Assembly (NCBI RefSeq): GCF_003633895.1
Contig: NZ_RBID01000011.1
Coordinates: forward strand, 682,001 to 746,000
Direction of reading: 5' to 3'
Source: Vogesella indigofera
GTDB taxonomy: Bacteria; Pseudomonadota; Gammaproteobacteria; Burkholderiales; Chromobacteriaceae
DNA length: 64,000 nucleotides
In this document: positions 15,290 to 24,837 of the stretch, in pieces
Position numbering within the stretch: the first letter of the stretch is position 1
Layout of the letters: the number at the start of each line of letters is the position of its first letter
The notes under the pieces: model-generated
What the model was told of the DNA's origin: nothing
The model's database searches: none
Seen by the model: the letters and a program-made list of their open reading frames with translations, nothing else
Program-made: the position numbers and the translations under genes

Positions 15290-16108
15290 CTATTTCACGT
15301 CGGGCTTTGTGCCCTTGCTGGGGCTGGTACGCTCGTGCAGCAAATACCAGTCATTCTTGCGCGGCATAACCTTTGCGCCCTGTGCCGTGTACAGAACGAT
15401 ATTTTTATCAGTACTGCCAACCAAAACCCCCTCATACAGTACCTTGTCCTTCGCGTCCGTAATCTTGACGCAATTTCCCCAGCCATCGCTGGTTTGGCGA
15501 TGACACCCTAACGCATTGAAATCCGATATTTTTTCCTGAGCATCGTCACGACCTTGCTTCGATGCAGACAGGGGGATTTGCCACCAAAACAGAGCCATGG
15601 TACCGACTGCGGTTAAAAGCAACACAGCCGCATAGGAAATCGCCACCGTCATGATTGATACAAGCGTTACATCGTTCTTACTCGGGTGAAGCCATCGCAC
15701 GAATCGGTTCAGTAGATGATGGCTGGGCAAGTTTGCCAACCAGCGGATCAGTCGTAGTAGCCCGTAGAGCCCCACCCATCCCGCCGCCACATATACAAGC
15801 ATCAACAGCGGTCGCTGCCAGTCAACAAAGCTCACCAATGCCTCTGCCACCTTGAGCAGAAAGATGCCAACCAGTTTGTATGCATGCACATAGAGGACAG
15901 ATGTGCTGACCGGCAAGTCCTCTACCCGAACGCCAAAGGCCTCCACATAGCCTTCGTAGTAGTACGTCCCGATAAGAAAGGCACCAGGCGCGATGATGGC
16001 AGTCAGCACGGCCCACAGCTTGACCTGATAGAGAAAGCTGGATGGCTGCTGGATGCTGCTTGCACTGGAAGAACGCCTCCGCCTTCGACGGTAAGTTGGC
16101 TTGCCCAC
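15290..16108 (-). CDS. Hypothetical membrane protein with basic N-terminus
   Basis: A 272-residue protein of unknown family. It begins with a strongly basic stretch (YRRRRRRSSSASS), then about four hydrophobic segments: around residues 30-50 (LWAVLTAIIAPGAFLIGTYY), 75-95 (LVGIFLLKVAEALVSF), 100-122 (LLMLVYVAAGWVGLYGLL) and 152-175 (VSIMTVAISYAAVLLLTAVG). The last 85 residues are soluble, with CHRQTSDGWGNCVKI, possibly a disulfide pair. It faces away from fic and the small-gene operon. Cargo status is inferred from position; no function is assigned. Confidence 0.6.
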   Translation of the reverse strand: MGKPTYRRRRRRSSSASSIQQPSSFLYQVKLWAVLTAIIAPGAFLIGTYYYEGYVEAFGVRVEDLPVSTSVLYVHAYKLVGIFLLKVAEALVSFVDWQRPLLMLVYVAAGWVGLYGLLRLIRWLANLPSHHLLNRFVRWLHPSKNDVTLVSIMTVAISYAAVLLLTAVGTMALFWWQIPLSASKQGRDDAQEKISDFNALGCHRQTSDGWGNCVKITDAKDKVLYEGVLVGSTDKNIVLYTAQGAKVMPRKNDWYLLHERTSPSKGTKPDVK

Positions 16109-16469
16109 GTTATTGCCCTATCGCTTGAGTAGTTAATTGGCATGTTAATCGATAAGTCACACCTCAACCCACAAGCCTGACCCACGAATAGCAGTCCGAC
16201 TACCAGCCCCCTCAACGCCGGCGTGACACTTTTGCCACATCGCACCACCACAAAAATAACAACGGTTATTTACAAAATAATCCTCATGGCTATAATGACA
16301 CCAAATTAACCAAAGTTATTAACCAGCCGACTAACACCCCTTCAGCCTGGGCAAACGCTGCGCCTCACTGCGCCGCGCGGTGGTGGACTAGCCAACCCCA
16401 CCCGCCCTCGCCCATGCCGTGCACGCTTCACCGCACCGCGCCGAAGGGGACACCAACAAGGAGGCCGCC
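16109..16469. other. AT-rich regulatory gap between membrane gene and small-gene operon
   Basis: No gene is visible. The stretch 16250-16330 is AT-rich and carries a strong plus-strand promoter and repeats resembling the CI operators (listed separately). The rest, 16330-16469, is GC-rich leader sequence ending in AAGGAGG for the first small gene. Confidence 0.6.
16254..16321 (+). promoter_or_regulatory. Strong promoter with CI-operator-like half-sites
   Basis: TTTACA (16269-16274), a 16-base spacer and a perfect TATAAT (16291-16296) form a strong sigma70-type promoter for the small-gene/excisionase operon. The inverted repeat AAATAAC-AACG-GTTATTT (16254-16271) overlaps the -35 box and CCAAAGTTATT (16310-16320) lies downstream. 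Both share the GTTATTT/AAAGTTATT core of the operators at 7121-7176, suggesting control by the same repressor. Confidence 0.65.
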
Positions 16470-16700
16470 ATGTCCCGAATTTGTCTGCTGTTACTGCTGT
16501 GCCACCTGCCCGGCCTTAGCCATGCAGAGTGGAACAAGCGCGCCGTGCTCATCAAGGCGCCCACAGCGCAGAACCTGACGAATGAGCAGCCTGCTCGCGG
16601 TGAATATCGCCAGATCGTGGCGGCGCGCCGGCCTGCTGCCTCATGCCTGGAAATTTTGACGCCAAGTGCGGGCAGCACGCCTGTCTGGGCATGTCCTTGA
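16470..16700 (+). CDS. Small hypothetical protein with signal peptide
   Basis: A 76-residue frame with a good AAGGAGG ribosome-binding site. It starts MSRICLLLLLCHLPGLSHAE, a probable signal peptide with cleavage after SHA, so a periplasmic or secreted product is likely. The mature part is basic with two cysteines and no recognised domain. It is first in a plus-strand run of small genes downstream of the strong promoter. Confidence 0.45.
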   Translation: MSRICLLLLLCHLPGLSHAEWNKRAVLIKAPTAQNLTNEQPARGEYRQIVAARRPAASCLEILTPSAGSTPVWACP

Positions 16701-16722
16701 AGCAAGGAAAACAGGGAGAGCA

Positions 16723-16896
16723 ATGATGCAACCGTCTTTCAAAGAAACCCTGATCGGCCATGTGCCGGAGGCGCTGGCGGAGCAGTTCCGCGAGCGAGGT
16801 TACAGCCTTCGCTTCATCGGCTGGGGCATGCTTGGCCTGCCGGTACACGAGGTGCGCAAGCTCCAGCGGCCACAGCCGGCCGGAAAGGTGGCGTGA
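16723..16896 (+). CDS. Small hypothetical phage protein
   Basis: A 57-residue protein starting MMQPSFKETLIGHVPEALAE after a GGGAGAG ribosome-binding site. Its stop shares a base with the next start (TGATG). It is mostly helical (ALAEQFRERGYSLRFIGWGM). No family is recognised. It belongs to the operon running into the excisionase gene. Confidence 0.5.
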   Translation: MMQPSFKETLIGHVPEALAEQFRERGYSLRFIGWGMLGLPVHEVRKLQRPQPAGKVA

Positions 16897-17012
16897 TGCG
16901 CGCGGAACTTAAGCAGGATCTGCTGGCCATGGGAAAAGCCTTTGCACGCGACATAGGCGCCTGTGCGGCATTCATCGCCCTGTTGACCCTAGCTGACTGG
17001 ATTGCGAGATGA
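16896..17012 (+). CDS. 38-residue membrane peptide
   Basis: ATG at 16896 overlaps the previous stop (TGATG) and the TGA at 17010-17012 overlaps the next ATG (ATGA), so it is embedded in a translationally coupled operon. The product MRAELKQDLLAMGKAFARDI continues into a hydrophobic stretch (GACAAFIALLTLADWIAR), one probable membrane helix. No family is recognised. The tight overlaps on both sides are the main evidence that it is translated. Confidence 0.55.
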   Translation: MRAELKQDLLAMGKAFARDIGACAAFIALLTLADWIAR

Positions 17013-17341
17013 GCACGCTACATGTCGACACCCTGATCCGGCTGGGCGAGCAGTTCGCCCACGCTGTAGCCACGCTAGCAGCCCACAGGAAGGACTTTGA
17101 CCGCGCAGACCAGCTAGTAGACCACCTGTCGCTCTGTGGCGTGCCAGCCGTTGCTGTGCCGCCCAGCTGGCCACTAACAGCCTACGCACCGCTGATTGTC
17201 GTCAACAGCATCGAGCATGCCGTGCCGGCGATAGAGGCCACCGGCCACATCGTCATCAACAACCAGGGCAAATACCTGATCAACCCGCCGGAGGGTGTCG
17301 CGATCGACGCATTCACCTTCCGGTTGGAACAACGCACCTAA
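17009..17341 (+). CDS. Hypothetical phage protein
   Basis: A 110-residue protein (MSTLHVDTLIRLGEQFAHAV...) overlapping the preceding small gene by four bases. It has a helical N-terminal half and a C-terminal segment (EATGHIVINNQGKYLINPPE) that looks like a short beta sheet. No recognised family or motif. Confidence 0.55.
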   Translation: MSTLHVDTLIRLGEQFAHAVATLAAHRKDFDRADQLVDHLSLCGVPAVAVPPSWPLTAYAPLIVVNSIEHAVPAIEATGHIVINNQGKYLINPPEGVAIDAFTFRLEQRT

Positions 17342-17356
17342 CAACAGGAGAACACC

Positions 17357-17662
17357 ATGAACTTTGCCACCATCGCCGACCCTCGCGAGATCCGTCACAA
17401 CCTTGGCCTGAACCAGAGCGAATTCTGGAGCCGCGTCGGCGTTACCCAGTCCGGCGGCTCTCGCTACGAATCCGGCCGCAACATGCCAAAAGCCGTCCGC
17501 GAGCTGGTACGCCTGGTGCACGTCGAGCAGATCGATCTGGCCAAAGTGAACAACACCGACCTAGCCGTGATGGAGTACCTGAAGAAAAGCCACGCCGATC
17601 TGTACCAGAGCCTGAAAAAAGCCGTCCAGGCACAGCAATCAACGGCGGGCAGCGTGGCATGA
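17357..17662 (+). CDS. HTH DNA-binding protein
   Basis: A 101-residue protein with an AGGAG ribosome-binding site. Residues about 9-50 (REIRHNLGLNQSEFWSRVGV, then TQSGGSRYESGRNMPKAVRE) form a helix-turn-helix of the XRE/MqsA type. A helical tail (VMEYLKKSHADLYQSLKKAV) may mediate dimerisation. It lies in the small-gene operon ahead of the excisionase, so it may regulate that operon. The target is unknown. Confidence 0.7.
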   Translation: MNFATIADPREIRHNLGLNQSEFWSRVGVTQSGGSRYESGRNMPKAVRELVRLVHVEQIDLAKVNNTDLAVMEYLKKSHADLYQSLKKAVQAQQSTAGSVA

Positions 17663-17850
17663 GCCGCGACCCGCGCAAGCAACCACAGCCGGGAGACGTG
17701 CTGCGCCGCTTCGGTGTAACGCGACACGTCACCGGCGTACTGCAGAACCAGCGCGGCACGCTGACCCACGTGCAATTCAATCAGGATCAGCAAACCACGA
17801 TCAGCGCCTGGCGCAGCTGGGCAAATCAGGATTGCGAAGTGTTGGGTTAA
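17659..17850 (+). CDS. Small hypothetical phage protein
   Basis: A 63-residue protein (MSRDPRKQPQPGDVLRRFGV...) starting in a four-base overlap with the HTH gene. It reads like a small beta-rich domain (GDVLRRFGVTRHVTGVLQNQ, then GTLTHVQF), a pattern common in uncharacterised phage proteins. No function is assigned. Confidence 0.55.
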   Translation: MSRDPRKQPQPGDVLRRFGVTRHVTGVLQNQRGTLTHVQFNQDQQTTISAWRSWANQDCEVLG

Positions 17851-17891
17851 CGGCCGGCACGCCCCGCAACCACCTTGGAAAGGAAAGCAGA

Positions 17892-18179
17892 ATGAATTCG
17901 ACGATCGACACGGCCGAGCTGGTGCAGAGCATCAAGCAGCTCATCTACACGCTGGCCACACCGCGGCCGGTGATTCCGGCAGACAAGCAGCTTTGGGATG
18001 CCGCCGCTTGCGCCGAATACCTGGGCGTCAGCTCGCAGCACTTCATGCAGCGGATCGCCGTCAGCCCCGACTTTCCGCGAGCGATCAACATCGCCACCGG
18101 CACCAGCCGCAACCGTCGCTGGAAGGTCGCCGAAATCATGCGCTGGGCGGATGCCCGCCAGGAAAAGAAGCGCGCCTAA
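17892..18179 (+). CDS. AlpA-like excisionase/transcriptional regulator
   Basis: A 95-residue protein starting MNSTIDTAELVQSIKQLIYT after GGAAAGG. Residues about 38-90 (LWDAAACAEYLGVSSQHFMQ, RWKVAEIMRWAD) form a MerR/AlpA-type winged helix as in phage excisionases. The gene converges on the integrase and overlaps its 3' end by four bases. Excisionase function is inferred from fold and position beside the integrase. Confidence 0.7.
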   Translation: MNSTIDTAELVQSIKQLIYTLATPRPVIPADKQLWDAAACAEYLGVSSQHFMQRIAVSPDFPRAINIATGTSRNRRWKVAEIMRWADARQEKKRA

Positions 18180-19174
18180 TCCAGCAGCGCCACCACGTCG
18201 GCCATGTCCGGCGCGTAGTAAGTGTTCTGCAGTATCCGCAAGTCACGATGACCACTGATTTTCGCCAGGGTCATCACATCCACTTTCTTGGCCAGCCGGG
18301 TCAGTGCCTCACGCCGGCTGTCATGAAAGTGCAGATCCTCGATCAGCGCCTGCGCCTTCGCCTTCCGGAACAGCGAATCCAGCAACGAAGGCCGCAGGCC
18401 GAACACCGGCCCATCCGGTACCGCCTCCATCACCTGCCGCAGCAAGCGCACCGCCTCGACAGATAGCGGCACATCCCTGGCATGGCCGTTCTTCGTCATC
18501 GCCAGGTGCGCCAGACGCCGATCAAAATCGATCGACTCCCGCGTCAGGCCGCAGATCTCGGAAGCCCGCATACCCGTCTCGATCGCAAACAGCCACGCAG
18601 CGCCAACCCGGGCAGTCATCAGAAACGGGGGCATCTCGTGGTGATAGCCGGTGGCCAGCAAAATTGCCTCCGACTCCAGATCAGTCGGCCGGCGAGTGCG
18701 CGCCTTCGCCGCCGCCGGCTTGGTCAGGGAATCAAGCGGGCTCGATTTGATCCAGCCCCACTCCTTCACCGCAATATTCAGCGCGTGCTGCAGCAGCGCC
18801 CACTCGCGACGAACACTGGCCGCACTGACCATCTTCAGTCGCTGATCGCGCCAATCGGAAAAGTGATGATTGCTGAGGCTGGCCAGCTTCACCGCCATCA
18901 ACACCGGGAACTCGCGCTGGTAGAGCGCGATGCGCATCTGCTCCGCCCGCTCGCCCCGCTTGCGCGGTGATACCTCCTCAGCGTAGCGCGCCAGCAACTC
19001 GCCAAAGGTTTTGTCCGGGATCAGACCCGCGGCCTGTGCAGAGATTTCGGCTTCTTTCTTCACCGCCCAGGCTTTCGCCTCGCGCTTGGTGCGGAAACCT
19101 GATTCAGACAGGCTTACCCCGCCCTTGCGAATCTTGACGCGCCACGCGTCACCACGTTTCTCATACGTCGCCAT
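18176..19174 (-). CDS. Tyrosine-type site-specific integrase
   Basis: A 332-residue recombinase starting MATYEKRGDAWRVKIRKGGV with GAGG upstream. The N-terminal arm-binding region (1-60) and core-binding SAM-like domain (about 65-150) precede the catalytic domain. Catalytic residues are visible: Arg in ETGMRASEI, HxxR in LHFHDSRREALTRL, His in ISGHRDLRILQNTY and the nucleophilic Tyr in NTYYAPDM. It should recombine phage DNA with the tRNA-Leu 3' end, 150 bases away. Confidence 0.93.
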   Translation of the reverse strand: MATYEKRGDAWRVKIRKGGVSLSESGFRTKREAKAWAVKKEAEISAQAAGLIPDKTFGELLARYAEEVSPRKRGERAEQMRIALYQREFPVLMAVKLASLSNHHFSDWRDQRLKMVSAASVRREWALLQHALNIAVKEWGWIKSSPLDSLTKPAAAKARTRRPTDLESEAILLATGYHHEMPPFLMTARVGAAWLFAIETGMRASEICGLTRESIDFDRRLAHLAMTKNGHARDVPLSVEAVRLLRQVMEAVPDGPVFGLRPSLLDSLFRKAKAQALIEDLHFHDSRREALTRLAKKVDVMTLAKISGHRDLRILQNTYYAPDMADVVALLD

Positions 19175-19258
19175 GGGACAAACCTCGGGACAAATATGGG
19201 ACACATGGTAGCGTTAAATTGTATTTTCTTGGGGGATTTTGCATTTTGAGTAGACAAC

Positions 19259-19303
19259 AAAAAACCGCCGAAACCTTTGCTGTGCTTGGGTTTGAGCGGT
19301 TTA
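19259..19303 (-). terminator. Terminator downstream of tRNA-Leu
   Basis: On the minus strand AAACCGCTCAAACC pairs with GGTTTCGGCGGTTT (one bulge), followed by TTTTG. It lies 25 bases behind the tRNA CCA end and before the integrase. Confidence 0.65.
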
Positions 19304-19326
19304 GTGTTTTCCATGAAGCAATGTAG

Positions 19327-19411
19327 TGGTGCGAAAGGAGAGACTCGAACTCTCACGCCTCGCGGCGCTGGAACCTAAATCCAGTGCGTCTACCAATTCC
19401 GCCACTTTCGC
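19327..19411 (-). tRNA. tRNA-Leu (UAG)
   Basis: Minus strand, 85 bases including an encoded CCA. Acceptor arms GCGAAAG/CTTTCGC, D-arm region GGCGGAATTGGTAGACGC, anticodon stem-loop CTGGA-TTTAGGT-TCCAG with anticodon TAG, a class-II long variable arm (CGCCGCGAGGCG), and T arm GAGAGTTCGAGTCTCTC. Its 3' end faces the prophage integrase, so it is the likely attB. Confidence 0.96.
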
Positions 19412-19441
19412 GACTCACTGCCTTGCTTCAGCAGAGTGCGC

Positions 19442-19470
19442 ATAATAGTAGACAAGCCCACGCTAGGCAA
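19442..19470 (-). promoter_or_regulatory. tRNA-Leu promoter
   Basis: Minus strand TTGCCT (19470-19465), 17-base spacer, TATTAT (19447-19442), placed about 30 bases upstream of the tRNA 5' end. Confidence 0.7.
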
Positions 19471-19490
19471 GATCCAGCTCCAAATATTTT

Positions 19491-19520
19491 TTGATGGCGA
19501 AACTATCCTACAGGTATATT
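19491..19520 (+). promoter_or_regulatory. Promoter of the Bax-inhibitor-1 gene
   Basis: TTGATG (19491-19496), 18-base spacer and TATATT (19515-19520), 50 bases ahead of the start codon. Confidence 0.6.
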
Positions 19521-19569
19521 GTCCATGACCTGCATTACCCAAACAACAACAGCAAGGAGTCTCTTCGCC

Positions 19570-20259
19570 ATGCAACCCAATTTGCACACCGCCTACCAAA
19601 GCACTGCACTGAGTGGCAGCCGTCACAAGGTGCTGCGCAATACTTACGCCCTGCTCGGCCTGTCGATGATACCGACCGTCATCGGCGCGGCCGTCGGTGC
19701 CAACATGAACTTCGCCTTCATGGCGGGTAGCCCGATCATGAGCATGATCGCCATCCTGGCACTGTTCTATGGCCTGACCTTCGCCATCGAAGCCAACCGC
19801 AACAACGCACTGGGCGTGCCGCTGATGCTGCTGTTCACGCTACTAATGGGCGTGCTGCTCGGCCCCTTGCTGCAAGCCGCGTTCAAGCTGGCCAACGGCT
19901 CGCAGCTGATCATGGTGGCCGGTGGCGCGACCACGCTGGTTTTCGCCGTGATGGCTGGCATCGCCACCACTACCAAGCGCGACCTGAACGGCATGGGCAA
20001 ATTCCTGATGGTCGGTGCCATCGTGCTGATGGTGGCGGTGGTTGCCAACATCTTCCTGCAGCTGCCGCTGATGTCGCTGGTGATTTCCGCCGCCTTCGCG
20101 CTGTTCAGCTCGCTGATGATCCTGTGGCAAGTCAAAACCATCGTTGACGGTGGCGAGACCAGCTACATTTCCGCGGCGCTTGGCATCTACATCAGCATCT
20201 ACAACCTGTTCACCAGCCTGCTGCACCTGCTGATGGCTTTCGCTGGCGACCGCGACTAA
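19570..20259 (+). CDS. Bax inhibitor-1 (YccA/BI-1) family membrane protein
   Basis: A 229-residue inner-membrane protein starting MQPNLHTAYQSTALSGSRHK after AAGGAG. It has about seven hydrophobic segments and the BI-1 hallmarks RNTYALLGLSM near the N-terminus and the C-terminal YISAALGIYISIYNLFTSLL helix. Family members modulate FtsH or act as pH-sensitive calcium leak channels; the exact role here is unknown. It is a single gene with its own promoter and a strong terminator. Confidence 0.9.
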   Translation: MQPNLHTAYQSTALSGSRHKVLRNTYALLGLSMIPTVIGAAVGANMNFAFMAGSPIMSMIAILALFYGLTFAIEANRNNALGVPLMLLFTLLMGVLLGPLLQAAFKLANGSQLIMVAGGATTLVFAVMAGIATTTKRDLNGMGKFLMVGAIVLMVAVVANIFLQLPLMSLVISAAFALFSSLMILWQVKTIVDGGETSYISAALGIYISIYNLFTSLLHLLMAFAGDRD

Positions 20260-20278
20260 CCCCGCCCCGCCTACAACA

Positions 20279-20306
20279 ACGCCGGCCATGTGGCCGGCGT
20301 TTTTTA
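20279..20306 (+). terminator. Terminator of the BI-1 gene
   Basis: AACGCCGGCCA-TG-TGGCCGGCGTT followed by TTTT. The AAGGTTGGCCGC-type word starts three bases later. Confidence 0.9.
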
Positions 20307-20340
20307 TTGCGGCCAACCTTGTGTCATCGGTAGGCACCAT

Positions 20341-20370
20341 AAAAAACACCCCGCCGTGGCGGGGTGTTTT
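20341..20370 (-). terminator. Terminator of purL
   Basis: ACACCCCGCC-GT-GGCGGGGTGT with A6 on the left and T4 on the right, so on the minus strand the hairpin ends in TTTTTT, 20 bases behind the purL stop. Confidence 0.88.
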
Positions 20371-20391
20371 GTCTGCTTTTCAGCGAACTGC

Positions 20392-23300
20392 TTAGCCGAT
20401 CCAGCGACGGGCACTGGCGAACATGCGGAACCAGGCGCCGTTTTCGTCCCACTCCGCCGGATGCCAGCTGTTCTGCAGCGTGCGGAACACGCGCTCAGGG
20501 TGCGGCATCATGATGGTGAAGCGACCGTCCGGCGTGGTAACGCCGGTGATACCTGCCGGCGAGCCGTTCGGGTTCATCGGATAGGTCTCGGTCGGCTGGC
20601 CGTTGAAGTCCACGTAGCGCAGCGCGGTCAGCACCTGCTCTTGATGACCTGGCGCGAATACCGCGCGGCCTTCACCGTGCGATACCACTACCGGCAGTTT
20701 GGAGCCGATCATGTCCTGCAGGAAGATCGACGGCGATTCGGTGACTTCCACCATCGCGAAGCGGGCTTCGAACTGCTCGGAAGCGTTACGGTTCAGCTTC
20801 GGCCAGTACTGCGCGCCCGGAATGATATCCGACAGGTTGGACATCATCTGGCAACCGTTGCACACCCCCAGCGCGAAGGTATCGCCGCGACCGAAGAAGG
20901 CTTCGAACTGCTCGCGCGCCTGCGCGTTGAACAGGATGCTCTTCGCCCAGCCCTCGCCGGCGCCCAGCACGTCGCCGTAGCTGAAGCCGCCGCACGCCGC
21001 CAGACCCTTGAAATCGGCCAGCTGGATACGGCCGGCGATCACGTCGGACATGTGCACATCGACCGCCTCGAAACCGGCGCGGGTAAACGCCGCGCCCATC
21101 TCGATCTGGCCGTTGACGCCCTGCTCGCGCAGGATGGCGATGCGCGGACGCGCGCCGGTGGCGATGAACGGCGCCGCCGGATTGTCCTTGGTGTCGAAAG
21201 TCAGCTCGGCAAACAGGCCGCGCGATGCGGTGTCGGCGATCTGTGCGAACTCGCTGTCGGCGCCGGCAGGATTGTCACGCAGGCGTTGCAGACGGTAGCT
21301 GGTCTCGGACCAGGCTTGCTGCAGCGCGACGCGCGATTCAGCCAGCACCACTTCTTCGCCATGCAACAGGGTCAGGGTGTTGTCGTCGGTCGGCACACCG
21401 ATGACACTGGTTTCGGCGCCGAGACCGGCGGCGGCAAAGCGCGCCAGCACTTCGTCGATCTGGTCGACGGCAACCTGCATCACCGCGCCCAGCTCTTCGT
21501 TGAACAGCACGGCATTGACGTTGGCCGCAGTGTCGTCAGTCAGTACCGACAACTCGACTTGCGCGCCGAGATGACCGGCGAAGCACATTTCCGCCAGCGT
21601 GGCAAACAGGCCGCCGTCAGAGCGGTCGTGATAAGCCAGCAGCAGCTCGTCCTGCACCAGCGACTGGATGGTGTGGAAGGCAGCAGCCAGTTTGGCCGCC
21701 TGATCCACGTCCGGTGTCTGGCCGTTCATGTCGTTCCATACCTGGCCGAAGATCGAACCGCCGAGACGGTTGCGACCGGCACCCAGATCCAGCAGCAGCA
21801 GTGCGCTGTCGGCGGCCTGCAGCTGCGGCGTCACCGTCTTGCGCACGTCGGCCACCGGGGCAAACGCGGAGATGATCAGCGACAGCGGTGCGGTCACCGA
21901 TTTCTTCTCGCCCTGGTCTTCCCATACCGTCTTCATCGACAGCGAATCCTTGCCTACCGGAATGCTGACGTCGATGTCGATACAGATGTCGGACACCGCC
22001 TTCACGGTGGCGTACAGATTGGCATCCTCGCCCGGGTGACCGGCAGCGGCCATCCAGTTGGCGGACAGCTTGACGTTGCCCAGCTCGCCAACGTTGGCCG
22101 CAGCCAGGTTCAGCAGCGACTCGCCCACCGACATGCGGCCGGCGGCCGGAGCGGAGAACAACGCCGCCGGCGTACGCTCACCCATCGCCATCGCCTCGCC
22201 CTTGGTGGTATTGAAACCCATCGCGGTGACGGCAACGTCAGCCACCGGCACCTGCCACGGGCCGACCATCTGGTCGCGTGCGGTCATGCCGCCCACGGTA
22301 CGGTCGCCGATGGTGATCAGGAAGGACTTGTCGGCCACGGTCGGATTGCGCAGCACACGGTACGCCGATTCCTTGGTGTCGTATTGCGCAGCGTCGAAGG
22401 CTTCGGTGATCACGGTGCGGGTAGTCACGTCGCGGGTCATGCGCGGCGGCTTGCCCAGCAACACTTCCAGCGGCATGTCGACCGGGTTGTTGTCGAAATG
22501 ATCGTCACGCACCTGCAGGTGGCCGTCATCGGTGGCCACGCCCAGCACCGCGAACGGGCAACGCTCGCGCTCGCAGATGGCGGTGAACAGCTCCAGGTCG
22601 GCCGGCATCACGGCCATCACGTAGCGCTCTTGCGATTCGTTGGACCAGATCTGCATCGGGGTCATGCCTTTTTCTTCCAGATGCACCTTGCGCAGATGGA
22701 AGATGGCACCACGACCGGCGTCGTTCACCAGCTCGGGGAAGGCATTGGACAGGCCGCCGGCACCGACGTCGTGAATCGACACGATCGGGTTGGCCGCGCC
22801 GCGCTGCCAGCAGCGGTCGATCACTTCCTGGCAACGGCGTTCGATTTCCGGGTTGCCGCGCTGTACCGAATCGAAGTCCAGGTTTTCGCTGTTGGCACCG
22901 GTATCCATCGACGATGCCGCGCCGCCACCCAGACCGATCAGCAGGCTCGGGCCACCAAGCTGGATCAGCAGCGCGCCTTCCGGAATCTCGTTCTTGAAGA
23001 TCTGCTGTTCCTGGATGCTGCCCAGGCCGCCGGCGATCATGATCGGCTTGTGGTAGCCGCGACGCTCGCCCTGGAAGTTGTCTTCAAAGGTACGGAAGTA
23101 GCCGGCCAGGTTCGGGCGGCCGAATTCGTTGTTGAACGCGGCGCCGCCGATCGGGCCTTCGAGCATGATGTCGAGTGCCGAGGCGATGCGGCCCGGCTTG
23201 CCGTAGCTGGCGTCTTCCCACGGCTGCGGGAAGCCCGGAATGTTCAGGTTGGAGACAGTGAAACCGGACAGGCCAGCCTTCGGGCGCGAGCCGCGACCGG

Positions 23301-24273
23301 TAGCGCCTTCGTCACGGATTTCGCCACCGTTACCGGTCGAGGCGCCGGGGAACGGCGAGATCGCGGTCGGGTGGTTGTGCGTTTCCACTTTCATCAGAAT
23401 GTGGGTCGGCTCTTCGCTGTAGGCGTAGGTATTACTGTCCGGCTGCGGATAGAAGCGCTCGATGGTGGCGCCGTCGATTACCGAGGCGTTGTCCTTGTAG
23501 GCCACGCGGGTGCCTTCTGGATGGGCGTCGTGGGTGTCACGGATCATGCGGAACAGCGACTTGCCCTGCTCTACGCCATCGACGATGAACTGCGCATTGA
23601 AAATCTTGTGACGGCAGTGCTCGGAGTTGGCCTGCGCGAACATCATCAGTTCGACGTCGGTCGGGTTGCGCTCCAGCTTGATGAAGTTTTCGACCAGATA
23701 GTCGACTTCATCCGGCGACAGCGCCAGACCCATGTCAAGGTTGGCCGCATCCAGCGCCGCCTTGCCGCCGCCGAGGATGTCGACGGTGGACAGCGGTTGT
23801 GGCTTGATGTGCACGAACAGGCGCTCGGCATCGGCCAGCGACGGCAGCACGGTTTCGGTCATGCGATCGTGCAAGAGGCCCGCCAGACGTTGACGAGCCT
23901 CTTCGGTCAATGGGGTGGCCGTGGTGATGTGGAAGGCAATCCCGCGCTCGATGCGCAATACCTGCTCCAGACCGCAGTGGCGTGCGATATCGGTAGCCTT
24001 GGAAGCCCATGGCGACAGCGTGCCAAGACGCGGCGTAACCAGGAAAAGATCGCCGGTAGGCTGCTGCGCCAGCGGCGGTTCGCCGTAGGTCAGCAATTTT
24101 TCCAGCACGGCGACTTGCGCCTCGCTCAGTGGCGCTTCACTTTCGGTAAAGTGCCAGTACTCTGCCGCAATAGTCAGATCGGGTAGACCTGCTTCGCGAG
24201 CAGCAGCAAGAAGTTTATCGAGTCGGAACTGGGACAGGGCGACACCGCCCCGCAGCTTGAGAACGTGCGACAT
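20392..24273 (-). CDS. purL: Phosphoribosylformylglycinamidine synthase
   Basis: A 1293-residue single-chain FGAM synthase, close to E. coli PurL (1295). It converts FGAR to FGAM with ATP and glutamine in purine synthesis. The start [20 protein letters not shown] follows GGGTATCC; an upstream extension to 24318 is not PurL-like. The ATP-binding core shows [20 protein letters not shown] and [12 protein letters not shown]. The C-terminal class I amidotransferase has the nucleophile Cys in GVCNGCQMM and ends with HPERVFR. Monocistronic, with its own terminator and divergent from the PII gene. Confidence 0.97.
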   Translation of the reverse strand: MSHVLKLRGGVALSQFRLDKLLAAAREAGLPDLTIAAEYWHFTESEAPLSEAQVAVLEKLLTYGEPPLAQQPTGDLFLVTPRLGTLSPWASKATDIARHCGLEQVLRIERGIAFHITTATPLTEEARQRLAGLLHDRMTETVLPSLADAERLFVHIKPQPLSTVDILGGGKAALDAANLDMGLALSPDEVDYLVENFIKLERNPTDVELMMFAQANSEHCRHKIFNAQFIVDGVEQGKSLFRMIRDTHDAHPEGTRVAYKDNASVIDGATIERFYPQPDSNTYAYSEEPTHILMKVETHNHPTAISPFPGASTGNGGEIRDEGATGRGSRPKAGLSGFTVSNLNIPGFPQPWEDASYGKPGRIASALDIMLEGPIGGAAFNNEFGRPNLAGYFRTFEDNFQGERRGYHKPIMIAGGLGSIQEQQIFKNEIPEGALLIQLGGPSLLIGLGGGAASSMDTGANSENLDFDSVQRGNPEIERRCQEVIDRCWQRGAANPIVSIHDVGAGGLSNAFPELVNDAGRGAIFHLRKVHLEEKGMTPMQIWSNESQERYVMAVMPADLELFTAICERERCPFAVLGVATDDGHLQVRDDHFDNNPVDMPLEVLLGKPPRMTRDVTTRTVITEAFDAAQYDTKESAYRVLRNPTVADKSFLITIGDRTVGGMTARDQMVGPWQVPVADVAVTAMGFNTTKGEAMAMGERTPAALFSAPAAGRMSVGESLLNLAAANVGELGNVKLSANWMAAAGHPGEDANLYATVKAVSDICIDIDVSIPVGKDSLSMKTVWEDQGEKKSVTAPLSLIISAFAPVADVRKTVTPQLQAADSALLLLDLGAGRNRLGGSIFGQVWNDMNGQTPDVDQAAKLAAAFHTIQSLVQDELLLAYHDRSDGGLFATLAEMCFAGHLGAQVELSVLTDDTAANVNAVLFNEELGAVMQVAVDQIDEVLARFAAAGLGAETSVIGVPTDDNTLTLLHGEEVVLAESRVALQQAWSETSYRLQRLRDNPAGADSEFAQIADTASRGLFAELTFDTKDNPAAPFIATGARPRIAILREQGVNGQIEMGAAFTRAGFEAVDVHMSDVIAGRIQLADFKGLAACGGFSYGDVLGAGEGWAKSILFNAQAREQFEAFFGRGDTFALGVCNGCQMMSNLSDIIPGAQYWPKLNRNASEQFEARFAMVEVTESPSIFLQDMIGSKLPVVVSHGEGRAVFAPGHQEQVLTALRYVDFNGQPTETYPMNPNGSPAGITGVTTPDGRFTIMMPHPERVFRTLQNSWHPAEWDENGAWFRMFASARRWIG

Positions 24274-24761
<488 letters not shown>

Positions 24762-24778
24762 GCCACTGACACAGCAAT

Positions 24779-24809
24779 GAAAAAACGGCACCTGCGGGTG
24801 CCGTTTTTT
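24779..24809 (+). terminator. Terminator of the PII gene
   Basis: GAAAAAACGGCACC-TGC-GGGTGCCGTTTTTTC: an 8-bp stem with A and T tracts on both sides, also usable for the converging bamD gene. Confidence 0.9.
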
Positions 24810-24837
24810 CATGGCGCCAAGGTTGGCCGCAAGGGCA

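Larger units (their letters stand above)
1..19411. mobile_element. Lambda-like prophage, right part, integrated at tRNA-Leu
   Basis: Head genes, terminase, replication, cII/cro/cI immunity, antirepressor, excisionase and integrase lie in a lambdoid order and end at the 3' end of a tRNA-Leu gene next to the integrase. This is the classic layout of a temperate phage inserted in a tRNA. The left part (tail and lysis genes and the other att site) is outside the window, so the left boundary here is only the window edge. The exact right boundary is inferred to lie within tRNA-Leu; no att duplication can be seen without the other end. Confidence 0.9.

Noticed and set aside
20290-24186. Plus-strand open frame of 1298 codons opposite purL
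   Set aside because: A shadow of the high-GC purL codon pattern; it has no recognisable domain while the minus strand is full-length PurL.
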